Source: Ectobius pallidus (taxonomy: Eukaryota; Arthropoda; Insecta; Blattodea; Ectobiidae). From it: a DNA stretch of 64,000 bases. The stretch's first letter is position 1. Every line of letters begins with the position of its first letter. A model generated the notes under the pieces. It was not told the origin of the DNA, searched no databases, and was given only the letters and a program-made list of their open reading frames with translations. The stretch is from NCBI GenBank assembly GCA_964059195.1, contig CAXKWD010000011.1, positions 29,309,066-29,373,065 on the forward strand, written 5' to 3'. This document shows, piece after piece, positions 22,777 through 34,563 of this stretch. A program made the translations under genes and the position numbers.

Positions 22777-22798
22777 TGACGTCACCCAGCTGACGTCA
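22777..22798. promoter_or_regulatory. Pair of palindromic CRE octamers (TGACGTCA)
   Basis: TGACGTCA occurs at 22777-22784 and 22791-22798, 14 bases apart, joined by CCCAGC. The octamer is the consensus site of CREB/ATF bZIP factors. The site lies in a GC-richer patch with AACAACAAACA and GTTTATTTA close by (forkhead-like). No transcript start or gene is visible. It may be a small enhancer or promoter, or chance. Confidence 0.45.
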
Positions 22799-23184
22799 CG
22801 GGCAGGGGGAGAAATACAAGATGTTACATGTTTAAAAAGAGTTATTTTCGACAATGCATTACTTGTGTTTGGCTTCATACAGGGGAAAAAAACAAACATT
22901 GTATTGTGAGGCTGTGTTTATTGTTTCGTCGTTATATCGTAAACTAAATTGAACTGGAGCTAAAAATGAAGCAGCATCTTGCGTTCTCCATCCAGCACTT
23001 AGGAGAGTCCAGAAGATGTTTAGATGTTTGCTCAGACCCTCTAAAATACCTCACAGCGTTTTCGTTCTTCAGAAGAATTCTGATTTCTCTTGCACAAAAG
23101 GCAATAGCCTACACTTTAATATTAAAAACTGCCAATGTCGAAGACCTTTCGTCCAAATTTGGTAATATTTGAGTACGCTGACCA

Positions 23185-23275
23185 TACGTCCCGAGAAAAT
23201 CTGGACAATCCTGTATTTAGGGACTTTGTCCCGGCACCCCGAATAAAAACCCGAATGTCCCGAATAGTCTGATTA
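23185..23275 (+). repeat. Possible single end of a TGACCA-type hAT element
   Basis: GCTGACCATACGTCCCGAGA and GGGACTTTGTCCCGG resemble the inner end pattern of the widespread element class also seen at 13558 (GTGACCAGACGTCC). No opposite end or duplication was found. Confidence 0.3.
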
Positions 23276-23339
23276 TTGTGAGAAAACAGAAATCATCAAA
23301 TGGAAAATTAAAAAAAAAAAAAAAAATTAATACAAAAAA

Positions 23340-24990
23340 ATGAACTTTACAACTTGTACGAGAACATCCAGAAAAAAGGGAACCTGTTTAACAGCTCTTG
23401 GAAAGAGGATTGGAAAGAACCAAAACAATTTTTTTCCCGGCAATTATCACAAAACGAGTGAAGTACAGATCACCATAACATTCTTCATTGGAGTTCTTTT
23501 TTTCTACTGCTTATTATTATTATTATTGTTATTATTACTGTCGTTTTCACCATCATCATCAATATTAATATTACTGTAATCTGTCTCTTCTTTATTCTAG
23601 AGCTGATGTTCGTGTATTATTATCAGTTATGCCCATTATTATCAATATGCTTCTTCATTTATCTCAACGCTAGCTTTTTAGTTTAGAACTACTTTATTTT
23701 TCGGTTTCTTTCTGTCGTTCTTTAATGTTTTCCATTATATCATTAATCCAGGCGTTCATTTATTACTGCTCGTGGTGGAAGACTTAAAATCGTTAAGAGA
23801 AATCTTTAACCACTTTAGTTAATTTTCAGAGTATAGGTCTACTATAAAATTTTAGAAATGCATGACACAAGAAACCTCTGAAATTAATAAGAATATTAAG
23901 TCCTGGATAAGTAAATAACGTTTAAAAGTATGATACATTTCTTGAGAAAGAAACAGTAAGTACCATGATTGCTTCAGCGAATTACACTCTACCTTGGTTT
24001 AAGTTTTGTGATACTTGCTCTGCACGGTCTATACTTTCTTTGCAATCAGTTGGATGCTTGTTCTGCAGCTTTCTGTGCACAGAATAGGTCTACATCTCGA
24101 CTTCTAGCTCCCCTTTCCACTGCGAGTATTGGCAGTACAGTAAAAGTGGACAGCAGGAATAATTATTTTCGAACATTTGACATCGATTTTGCTTTGCAAA
24201 TGTAAAGGTGCCTCCCTAATTAAAAGCAGGAGATTTATTTTTTATGGAGGCAGGGTTGGGGCTGAAAACAATACCTGTGGGCACCCGTGAGATTTGTAGT
24301 CAGGATACACAAACACAAAAACAAGCTTACGAATATCCTCTTCTTCGCTAATAATTATTGTGTTATATCGATTTCATCCTGTGGCGTTTTCTCAATACTT
24401 ACGAAGTGAAGACCTTAGTGCAAGAAGGGGATAACTCACACTTTTCAAATTTGTCAGGAGGCACAGAAAGTTAATTTAACAATCTGGACATGGTAATTCA
24501 GTATTATAGAAAATATATATCGGCAAACAATCACAATTTCAGAAAGCTACTTCTTATTCTTATAAAGAAAGGCTCAAATTAAAAGTGGTACACGTTTCAA
24601 GTTAATATTTATTTATTTTTATTTTGTAGTCTTTCTGCACAACGCAGATTGCCTTGCAGACAAAGAATATCTTTCAACAAAGTATACACAAAAATTACAA
24701 GCTTTCAGTTAGATCATACACATAATGACAGGAAAATTCAAATAATCAGTAGTAAAAACCATTAAACTTGAAAAAAAAAACTGAAGTTTTAAAATGAAAA
24801 ATTAAAATTTGCGAGATACGGTATGTATTCAGAACAAGATTTCTCCCTTTAAGAGTATTCGGAAAAAGAAGTGAACTTAGAAGAAGACATCTACTTTTTA
24901 TTGCAAGACTTGCATTTTTATGGACTTTAAACATATTTTAACTGTGTTAAGAATTTTTAATATGCTTATGACTTTTGTATCACATGCACA
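23340..24990. other. AT-rich, nothing recognised
   Basis: Only short frames. A TTATTATTATTATTGTTATT run at 23510-23535 is low complexity. Confidence 0.4.
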
Positions 24991-24992
24991 CA

Positions 24993-24995
<3 letters not shown>

Positions 24996-25044
<49 letters not shown>
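24996..25044 (+). repeat. (TA)n microsatellite
   Basis: About 24 uninterrupted TA units. Confidence 0.95.
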
Positions 25045-25046
<2 letters not shown>

Positions 25047-27437
25047 CTAGACTAGTAGCTTATGCTGCTTATATACGAGGTAAACTGTCATAGGATAAGT
25101 TATGCTTTCAAAATAGGTTAGATGTCAAAAGTTTCTTATATACTGAGCATATGTGAACTTTGTATCATAAAAACCAAGTGAACTTCCGTTAATTTCGCTA
25201 ATTGAAAGCAATATACTTTTTAATTATAAGTTAAAAGCTATACAATTAATGTAATCTTGCTAAATTTAACTAGATGAAAAATAAATTATACAGTTTTTTT
25301 TCCTTGAAAAGAAAATAAGCCAAAGGAGCTGATTGCTTCTTGCCCTAAGCCCTTGAACTCATTTTGAGTCTATACAAAATAAAACTTGCTTTGTTGTTTT
25401 GGACGGCCGCAGTAACAGAAGACCTGAGGAAGTGGAACTATTAGCATTGTTATATAGATATTTTTGTAGCGGTGCTTTGCGTATGGACTTGTAGATGGCA
25501 TCCGGACAGCAAAGGTTACGGCGGGAGGCTCGGTGTCATCAAAATGCCAAACCTCAATACGTGTTCCAGCTCAAAGTTCATTGCGGCCGTAAAAAGTAGG
25601 GTGCAGTGCTTATCAAAATAACAGAAACCCCCATCTGTCTCCTGAAAGCAGCAACTTACACACTCTCGTCTGCAGGAAGATTGATTACTTGCAAGTTTAT
25701 ATGCTTTCCATACCAAAAAGTTTCACTGTCTCCTTACCAGGACCCAAAAATTGGGGTCTTACGAGAACCCAAAATTATGTCACTATGGAGAGTTTTAGGA
25801 GAAAAATGAAGTTAGGGGAAACAAGCCTTCGGCTTCAATTTAATGACTTTCTGGAAGATGCTTTCTACTTAATTTGTGAATTAATCTTGTTAACTTGTGA
25901 TTTTCAATCTGCTTACACCTCTATGTGGGATCCAGGGGAATCCCAGGTGAAAAAAATTAAATAAAATGTAGTACAATTATTTAACTTACGTGATTTTTAA
26001 CTCTTGCAAAACTAAAAATAAATGATTTATTACATTTACTTATAATACTATTGTTATTATAAGCTTCAATATTCACTTAGTAGTTGGTTTTTATGAAATG
26101 TCAATTAGTATTATATATAAATCGTTATAATTATATAATTATATATACCTATACGGTATTGTTTGAAATAGTACTGCCCTCTTTGTAAAATGAAAGATCT
26201 CAAAACATAAATGTAACGAAAAATCAAGTGATAGCAGTTTGATAAAAATATTTGAAACGTTCCGCCAGAATTGAAAGTAGAATTTAAAATGCATTTTGAA
26301 AATAAATTAAAACAGAAATTAATCGGTTCCTCACAGGAGCAGAACAAAATTTAGTCATATATAATTATTTTCCTTGGAAATATTTCAAAGCTGTCTCCAT
26401 ATAAAAATTATTAATAATTATTCTTGGCAACAATAAGAATTAATATTGTCAGATTTTATTCCAAGCACTTCCTATAAATAAAATAATATAAGTTTGGGAC
26501 TCCGAGCCCTCCTCATAGCACTGGGTTAGGCCTAAATAACAATGAAGCTTTCACACATCCGGACTTGATATTAAAAAACTAAAAGTTGAAGTATTCAAAC
26601 AGCTTGAAAATAAGCCATGTGGTCAGCACAACATTAAACGTCAAGATATTTTTTTCGTGTGGGTTTTATGCCACTTGCCTTGTCAAGTCTGTATACAAAT
26701 TTAAATCAATTCGAACTACAACGGAAGTGAAGAGCGAACCATACATCGAAAAGAAAAGAGAAAATGTATGTTCTTCGTCACTGGCATGGCAGTAGAACAG
26801 GTGCCCGCTAAGGACCTCTCATAGAGAGAATTCCTTCTCACAGGACGAGGATGAAACGACACTGCTGGTGGCATGATAACAGTATCAATGTTCAAATATC
26901 GCTAAGAAGTAAAACAGACTTCTCCAGGCCTGGAATAGGTCAACAAAATTTAATATACAACCTTCCCATATACTTTGACGATGATTGCGGCTTTGTCCTG
27001 TTTTTTTTTTTTTTTTTTTCCCCTCCAAGTTTTAGATGCGGGTATGTCCTCTTAACGAATTTCGTTTTGTGCTATCCTTGCACAACTCATGTGTACGTAT
27101 ACTCATGTAAACACACTGTTTCGCTTGCTTGTTACCAAAATCTATTCTAAAATTTTTATTAACAAAGTTCTGGCATACAGATGTTATTTGTGATAAAGGT
27201 CTTTTTAGAATTTTATATTTATTAACCAAATAATATGTCCGTACAGAAATATCTAGGTTTCGTCAATTATTATTACTGAGGATTAAACTAAGAATACAAG
27301 TTAACTACGAGTATGACTGAAAATAAAATTAGCAAAGAATCATAACACAACACTTAAGTTATTCTTGTTCCTGGTTTGATGGTGATGGAGATGATTGCAC
27401 CGATAACTACGAAGATAAATTACTGAATAATCATTCA
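25045..27437. other. No gene recognised
   Basis: 25390-25810 is somewhat richer in G, C and CG dinucleotides, and gives overlapping frames of 66-91 codons without known motifs. It is the part most like unique sequence. A (T)n run lies at 27001-27019. Confidence 0.4.
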
Positions 27438-28269
27438 CTTACTTGCTTATTACTTACTCAATGGCAATAGAAGATTCCTAACAAACCTAAAGGAATATTA
27501 TCTATTTTATGAAACCCGGAGGTTCATTGCCGCGCTTACACGAACATGCCAATCAACCCTATTCTGTGCTAACTCCAACCATCCCTCGCAAATTATACTT
27601 CCCTTAATTCAATTCTAATGTTGTCCTTCCGCCAACGTCCAGGTATTCCAGGTGTTATTTTACCTTCTAGTCTTCCAGTCAATATTTTTTTAGACATGTC
27701 TTTCTTCCCCTATGCGCCCAATATGTCCGGCCCATTTCGTCCGTGAATTAATTACCCTTATATTCAGTGAAGATTACAGGTTATGAGGCAGTTTTCTGCA
27801 GTCCCCGTTTTCATCTCCCTTAGGTGCGAATATTTTCTTTAGCCCCCTGTTTTCGAACACTCTCAGATTAGAGTCTGAAGACGAGAAGATAAAAGTTTCT
27901 GAATTGCATAAAAACAAGCATTTCCTGATTTTAGTCAACACTTAACTTCTGCCCTAATATTTGGTGTATCTGTAGATTATTGTTCCCAGATAATTTAATT
28001 TCTCCACTTGTTCGAATGCTTTATCTCCTATTATAATATTTTGTAGCGCATTATTTTGACTTTTCATTACAATATTTTTTTTCTGTGTTAATTTCCAATC
28101 CAACATTTTTGCAGGTACCGAAAAGACTTTCTACATTTTTTCCGATTGTTTTTATGATATCGCCCAACAGACAAGTATCAACTGCATAAGCTAAGATCGA
28201 GTGATTGCCATTTAATTCAAGGCCTAACTCGTTTTCCTTAACTATACTAAAGGCACATTCCAATACCAA
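27438..28269 (-). pseudogene. 5'-truncated RTE-like LINE with degraded reverse transcriptase
   Basis: On the minus strand the frame starting at 28269 reads ECAFSIVKENELGLELNGNH, then SILAYAVDTCLLGD and NVGLEINTEKK. This is the palm region of a non-LTR reverse transcriptase, in which the YADD-like catalytic box is now YAVD, so the second aspartate position is changed. Further on, KWAGHIGRIGEERHV and the R-R-W-region remnants follow with stops and shifts. The 3' end (CCATTGAGTAAGTAATAAGC on the minus strand) has a simple GTAA-type tail. The element is 5'-truncated and inactive. Sister fragments lie at 19475 and 48575. Confidence 0.85.
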
Positions 28270-28328
28270 ATAACAATTAATCTAAATACATTATAGATTA
28301 GGGAGAATATTAAACGCTATAATACATA

Positions 28329-28617
28329 AAGGTGGCCATTACTAAAATCTTATGGCGGCGGAACATGAGTGGTATGAGTGGCAGCAATTCGTCCAGAATG
28401 TGAGTGATTAGATGGGAATGTGAATCTGGGATTATTAACGAGTTACTGCCAGGAGGAGGACCCAAAAACCTGCACGCAAACATCCCATCAACAGCTATCA
28501 GGAAACAGAAAGGATTGGGAACTACATTATCCAATGATAGTCGATAACTTCTTCATAAAGACATTGATGTCATATTACATCACACAATTTGGTAGTTTTC
28601 GAAAATCTAGCCACCTT
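28329..28617. mobile_element. Possible 289-bp TA-flanked MITE
   Basis: AAGGTGGCCATTAC at the left and CTAGCCACCTT at the right are short inverted ends (10-11 bp with one mismatch). Each is bordered by TA (28327-28328 and 28618-28619). The inside has CpGs and no recognised protein. The short TIR makes this tentative. Confidence 0.4.
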
Positions 28618-28619
28618 TA

Positions 28620-29440
28620 AGGTTCTCGAGTTAACGAATCAGAGACCCTTATCGGCACCTTTATAAAGTAACCATTCAGGAGCCATGTTCTTTTTGGACT
28701 TCAACGCCTCCTAATTGGGCAGAAAAATTTAGGCAGTGAAGACGTTCATTCTGATACTGACGAACAATTTTATTACCCCAAATCAAACATTATCTCTCTC
28801 AAAACAAAAGAGGTAACTTCCATATATGAAATTCCAAATGAAATTTAAACATTTTCTGATTTTTGTTTTACCGACAGACTATATAAAAAATACTGTAATC
28901 GCTACATTAATGAACTGAATGTAGGAAAACAAATGTGTCCCTGACATCGACAGGCGATAATTTAAAATGATATGAAAACGGTCAAAACGGTATGTCACAA
29001 CTTGTATCATGCAATTTACTCCTAAAAGTAGAAATAATGACAAATCTGATTTTTTTGTTGTGGGAGAGGTTTTATTGAAATATTAGGCTACGGCATTTTT
29101 ATTTAAATGTGATAAAGATTTTATTGTTGTAAGAGGATTATTGATATTATCGGTGTTTCTTCTGACACGATACCAAGGAATACAAGGAATATTTGGTTTG
29201 GAATTAGGCACCAGAGTTAACAATATACTTAGAAACATTCCCTGAATCTTATTTCCCCGATTTAGCCCGAATTCTTCACGTACTTGGTGGAAGAAAAATG
29301 AGTTCAATAAACTCGATGGTCCCTGCAATGTGACCAAATATGCACACTCCCTCCACGGGCAATTAAACAGGGGGACACGTGTGACCACACTGGATCATTC
29401 GTGCGTATCCTCAACTCCTTACATATTTCTTCTACTCCAC
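28620..29440. other. No gene recognised
   Basis: A 101-residue minus frame (29083-29388) has no motif I know. Confidence 0.4.
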
Positions 29441-29450
29441 TAATGAATAT

Positions 29451-29453
29451 AAC

Positions 29454-29509
<56 letters not shown>

Positions 29510-29510
29510 G
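29451..29510 (+). repeat. (AAT)n microsatellite
   Basis: About 19 ATA/AAT units. Confidence 0.95.
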
Positions 29511-29639
29511 CATAATAGCAACACAGGAACTTTAAAATATGGGGAAAAGTTAAGAACATGCATTTATCCTTCATAAGATATTTCTCTTATTGACAATAAC
29601 AAGACGTCGGTATTAAATTCTAATGCGGAAAGTTTATTA

Positions 29640-29700
29640 AAAGTCGGAATTCGAATCCAGGTTTTCAGCTTGGAGACCAATTGGCTCATCGAGGAAGTAA
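29640..29700 (-). repeat. tRNA-like scrap
   Basis: GGAATTCGAATCCAGGTTTT and TTGGCTCATCGAGG look like a T-arm and a degraded remainder of a tRNA-derived SINE. There is no cloverleaf. Confidence 0.3.
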
Positions 29701-29808
29701 TCAATCCAACCTCAAATTGTCTTGTAATTAAACCACGACCATGTATAAAGTCTTGGTCAACTTAAAGCTCTTTAAAAAATTAGAATCGTAGATACAACCT
29801 TGCTCAGG

Positions 29809-30112
29809 GGTACGCCGTAGCATAGTGGTTGAGGTGCTGCGCTACAAACCGGAAGGTCGCGGGTTCGATTCCCAATGAGGTCGTTGGAATTTTTCAATTG
29901 GCCTATTCCTCCTGGTGGCACTATGGCCCTGTGGTCGACTCAGCCTCTAACAGAAATGAGTACCAGGAGCACTCCTGGGGGGTAAAGGCGGCCGGTTCGT
30001 AAGGCTGACAACCTTACCACCTTCACGTGCCGAATGTCAAAAATCTGGGATGCTCAACTTCCTGGAACCCTCTGAGCCTCCCTGGCCTGTATAGGGATCA
30101 CTTTACTTTATA
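29809..30112 (+). repeat. SINE family C, near full-length
   Basis: The head GGGGTACGCCGTAGCATAGT followed by GGTTGAGGTGC (A box TAGCATAGTGG) and CGCGGGTTCGATTCCC (B box) gives a clear bipartite pol III promoter. The body includes GGTGGCACTATGGCCCTGTG, GAGTACCAGGAGCACTCCTG, GGTAAAGGCGGCCGGTTCG and ends GTATAGGGATCACTTTACTT. Related copies are at 38641, 40819 and 63919. Confidence 0.9.
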
Positions 30113-30780
30113 ATGCAATTCAGCTAATAAGAGAATGCAAATTATTAAAATTACTTAAATAAAAGACTTCGGGGCATATTTTGAAAATTTTAGAGCATAT
30201 TTGCATGCATATTTCGTCTTCTGATAGGGCATTAACTTCCAGGCTTAGTCATTTATCTCAACATTGAGAGACCTAGCACTATCTGGTGTTTAAATTAAAC
30301 TTACTTCAGTTATTCTGTCTGATGGAGGCATAGTATAGTACATTTTTAGGCAACGTGTATCACGGAAGCATTTTAAACAACTCGCAAAAACTAAGTGAAT
30401 TTTCACCTGGAGAGACATAAGATCCGCTCCCCTCGATAGCAATCTTCGAAGAAGGGAAAGTGCCATAACTCTGGATTCTGTTACTGCTACTGGATTTCAA
30501 TATCGATAAAATAAAACTAAGCAAACAATAGAACATTTCTATCAAGTGATACACCTAGTTGTACGTCAGTTTTATTTGCATTTGTAGCTCCTTTTTAACA
30601 CAATCATGTACTATTTGTGTTGTACTAACTCGCTGGAAAGATGTCGATACAGAGTTCTGATTGATTTGCATCAAACACTGAAATTCTGAAACAAATACTG
30701 AACTCAGAATACATGAAAGGTAAGCAGCCAGCGTTCGTGGATAACCAATTTCGTTTTGGAGTAATAATATATTACAAATA
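30113..30780. other. No gene recognised
   Basis: AT-rich, short frames only. Confidence 0.4.
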
Positions 30781-30782
30781 TA

Positions 30783-30783
<1 letters not shown>

Positions 30784-30824
<41 letters not shown>

Positions 30825-30862
30825 ATTATATATATATATAGTAATTATATACATACTATATA
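30784..30862 (+). repeat. (TA)n tract with an internal palindrome
   Basis: TA runs at 30786-30821 and 30828-30840 are followed by ATATAATGACTTAA, which mirrors AGTCATTATATA at 30821-30832. The whole forms a self-complementary AT block. Confidence 0.85.
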
Positions 30863-30989
30863 TAATGACTTAAAATTAATTTAAGAGTAGAATAGGATAA
30901 TATATTATAAAATCGTATTTTTTCATTTTCTTGGTGTGTGTGTTTTTATTCTTATATGTTATTCCATATAGTACTTAGACCTACCAGAC

Positions 30990-31242
30990 AAAGAGCTGCT
31001 CGGGGGCACAATATGGTAAGTGCCACTGCCATGAAACAAGTAATTTTTGACCTTCCAGCTTGTTTGGTGTAACAGAATGGTAGGTAATAGGTATTTATCT
31101 CTGTATGTTTAAATCTATTGAGTACAAAATTGAGGTGAAAATAAAATTATTCAGATTTCTAGGTTAATGAGAAATTTATTTGTTCTCTTTTTCAACACAC
31201 CCCATTTGGCATTTACCATTTTGTTCCCCCGAGCAGCTCTTT
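30990..31242. mobile_element. 253-bp MITE with about 36-bp inverted ends
   Basis: AAAGAGCTGCTCGGGGGCAC at the left pairs with GTTCCCCCGAGCAGCTCTTT at the right, and the pairing goes on through AATATGGTAAGTGCCA and TGGCATTTACCATTT. The inside is AT-rich and non-coding. No clear target duplication. Confidence 0.85.
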
Positions 31243-33230
31243 ATAAGATACTATCTATAATTAGTTTTATTGTGTATGGATACACACATTCGAGCAATAA
31301 TTACTCTGTCTGGTTCAAAGTTATAACGGTAATTGACATATAATGTATTTAAATTTGAATTGTAATCTCTAGGAAGTAATATATATTTTACATTGTTTGT
31401 TTTGTCTCTATATTTAAAGTAAGCCTATAATTTAAGGTATATTATAAGTAGGTTATAGGCTTTTTAAATAGTATGTCATATAAGCCGTCATTTAGTACCT
31501 TTAAATACGCTCTTAGTTCAAAATAGATTTATATTTCAATAAAATACACTTCAAACTATGAAACAAAGCATTAAATAACTCCATAAAGCAAACTTCAAAC
31601 TATGAAATGAAGCATTAAATTAAAATTTGGTATGTTGGCCCATTTCAGGAAACCTTCTCCCCTTAAATGATAGGTGCATTTTCGGGGATAGGGCAACTTA
31701 ACTACGAAGAAGGTTCACAAACCTGGAGAAGAACCCAGTGACTTCTGGGTTGAAGATAATATAATAATTTTGTTGAGCCCTGGCAGAGCTGTATCGTCCC
31801 CCATGTGCTTGCAGACGCGCCAATGTTTGTTCACCTGGTGAAACGCTGCCAGCTGTACCGGTATTTGCTGCCGGCTTCTTCCCACCATTATATTCTCAAC
31901 TGTCCCACGCTTCAGGGATGTCTCCTACAAACTCGCCAATCTCCTCTTCATACTATTTCACTGTCTTCGTATTCATTTCATCCTTTCTTCTGTCTCCATT
32001 TTCACCATTTTCACCAATTTCCCTTCTATTCGTTATTACCACCTGAAAGGTATTTTCCATGAGCTCTATTGTCATCCCCTGTGTTTCTGTGCTTCATTTT
32101 ATGTTTCCAGAATGTTTATTCTTTATTGTTGTATTCCTCTCGTTTATCATCAGCGCCCAGATTTTCCTACTTTCCTTGTATTCTTCTTTCTTCGTCCTAT
32201 TTCCGTTTCATATCTCCTTATTTTGTTTTCTTCATCCCATCTCTGTTTCTTCTTAGTCAATCGCCACATATTGAGAACTTTTTCTTCGTTCTCATCTCTT
32301 TTCCGGTTTTTTCTGTATTTTTTTTTTTTTTTTGCCTTTGATTTTTCTCCTTCCCTTCTCACCTTCAGTTTCTTCTCCCCCCCCCCCCATTCCAGAACAT
32401 GTGTCTTTCGTATTTCGCTTCTTGGTTACCATCGTATACTTCTCTGTTCGACCATACTATAATAAGCCTATTACATATGACGTAATGGTATCATAATGAT
32501 ATCCATTGCGGTACAGACTCTCATTGTAACATTGGTATGGTATCGATTACTATCGAACGCGAAACGAAATTAAAACTTTGAGAGTAGCAAATTAAACTGC
32601 ATAATAAACAACCTGTGTGTGAAATAAAATAAGTTCTGTTCGTGTTAATTTTAATATGATACTAAAATGAATTCATTTCGCGTTGTCAAAATCCGCTGGT
32701 TTCAAGAAAACGACCAAAAAGAAGCTTCGACTTAACAGGACGCCATCAGCAACCATCTGTCGAAGAATACAAGAACTACGAGAACACCATTGGGGAGGGC
32801 AGCCGTATCCGTTTGAGTGAATCTGAAATCTCAAAACTGCAAGTTGCCTATAATGGTAATTAAGATACTCTATGAAAATTATGAAACGAGGAAAGCAAGT
32901 TTCATAACCATACTGGCGTCTTGTTCAATTATCATCATAATGAGAATGTAGATTGCACAAGTCAAAATTATCATTATTGTCATTACTGTGCTTTTATTCC
33001 TTAAATGTATTGACTTAAGTGGACTGTGGAAGAAATTAGTAGATAGAGATGAAATTTTGATTCTGTTTTGATTTCAATACTAAAACAGACTTTTTTCATA
33101 CATTGGTAACTTATGTTGTTATACAATACAACCCCTAATAGATACAGTTAGAATTAATTACATTTAAAATAGAATAACAGGTTAATAAGATTTTCATTCC
33201 TCCTGAAAATCATAAAAATATTACTTAACC
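31243..33230. other. No gene; includes a pyrimidine tract
   Basis: From about 31910 to 32400 the plus strand is strongly C/T-biased (TTTTTCTGTATTTTTTTTTT, then runs of C). Frames up to 116 codons there are low-complexity. A coding-looking stretch at 32700-32860 (EEYKNYENTIGEG in one frame, CRRIQELREHHWGGQPYPFE in another) matches nothing I can name. Confidence 0.45.
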
Positions 33231-33232
33231 GG

Positions 33233-33378
33233 ATGAGAATATTATAGGAGAAAAATTATTTTGACACTGGGATTTGAACCCAGGCTTAGCTCAGTTGGTA
33301 GAGCAGTGGCACGGATAGCCCAAAGTCCTGGGTTCAAATCTCAGTGTCAGAGAAATTTTTCTCCTGTAATATTCTCAT
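33233..33378. repeat. Palindromic tRNA-like element (SINE family D)
   Basis: Two 52-base arms (33233-33284 and 33327-33378) are inverted copies with about five mismatches: ATGAGAATATTATAGGAGAA against TTCTCCTGTAATATTCTCAT, then GACACTGGGATTTGAACCCA against TGGGTTCAAATCTCAGTGTC. The 42-base loop holds GCTCAGTTGGTAGAGC, a good tRNA D-arm/A-box. The arms thus contain two opposed T-arms. It looks like a rearranged tRNA-derived SINE, not a tRNA gene. Confidence 0.75.
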
Positions 33379-34148
33379 GTAATGTCCAACAGAGACAATA
33401 ATCTGTGGTTCACGAATGAATATATATATCCATAGTTAACTGGAGTTTGGAAGCAATCTCTGTATTTATTGCTACCAGATATTAGAATTTTTCCAGCTGT
33501 TCGAATGCTTTATCTGCTAATTATATTAAATAGCTAAAAAATAATACTGCGATGTGGAGGAAGTTGACGATAATAATTTGGCATATGAGTAAATGAGTAT
33601 GGAATTCCGGTGTCCCACCTATACACGTTATTCTTGCGGCAGCAGGTGCAGAGAGAGATCTAAATATAACTCCTGTCAGTTGTACACAAGACCAGTATAT
33701 GTAAACAACACATTGGATGCTATTCCAAGCTAACAGCATCCACGCCCTGTTCAATCATCACAATTATTCCAGGCATTCTAAACCTTCTCATCGCTATTCT
33801 TATTCATGAAAATTGTTAGAAGCGTCCTGAACTTATCAGACTTTAACTTCACGCTATTCATTCATAAAAGCAGTGACTGAAATTAATGTCAATGAAAACT
33901 ACCCTGCGAATATTTTAATCCTTCGGCTTGCTTTTTAGCAATGGTAATTCTCGCAAGCTTAGGTAACCGCGTCAGTTCTGATGAAATGTGTATAAATGTC
34001 AGGAAATCCGCTGATCACGACAAAAGAGTAAGATACCGATGCGACCAGTGGAATACTTTTGGTTTGGTTCAAGTCTGAGAAGTACGCGTAATTATTGAAA
34101 TTCATGTGTTATTTTATAATTCAAATACAGTAATTAATTTCTATTGTT
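33379..34148. other. No gene recognised
   Basis: Short frames only. Confidence 0.4.
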
Positions 34149-34563
34149 AATGAAATAAAATAAATGTGATATCTGTTGCTCAACTATGATTTATTTTGTA
34201 ATTCGCCGGCTAGGCCTTTCGGTGCGTTTGCACCATCTTCAGGGCATCTTCTTACTGGCTTGAAATTCCACTAATTAAAATCAAAACTGCATTTCGTCGC
34301 ATTTATAAAATAAGATCAAATTAATAAAATTACATAAAAGCACTGTCACTTAACTGTCTTCTGTGGCCTCCTCAACGCGTGATTTTATAGAAGTTATCTT
34401 ATTTCATAAATATGACGAAATACAGCTTTGATTTTAATTATTGGAACTCCAAGCCAGCAAAAAGATGCCCTGAAGATGTTGCAAACGCCCTTAAAGGCCT
34501 AGGTGGCGAATTACAAAATAAATCATAGTTGAGCAAGTGGTATTACATTTATTTTATTTCATT
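34149..34563. mobile_element. Penelope-like palindromic element with GAAGA-stem-GAAA motifs
   Basis: Arms of about 168 bases (34149-34317 and 34396-34563) are inverted: AATGAAATAAAATAAATGTG, TTGCTCAACTATGATTTATT, TTTGTAATTCGCC and so on. The minus strand of the left arm reads CCTGAAGATGGTGCAAACGC then ACCGAAAGGCCTAGCCGGCG. The plus strand of the right arm has the same in decayed form (CCTGAAGATGTTGCAAACGC). Penelope-like retroelements carry terminal repeats in which hammerhead ribozymes lie. That affiliation is an inference. Confidence 0.6.

Noticed and set aside
23185..23275. Complete hAT element
   Set aside because: Only one end-like segment is visible. No inverted partner or target duplication within 2 kb.
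32112..32462. 116-codon plus frame rich in F, S and P
   Set aside because: Low-complexity product of the pyrimidine tract. All three frames are open there.
33270..33350. tRNA gene on the plus strand
   Set aside because: The apparent arms are part of a large palindrome. No proper acceptor or anticodon stem.
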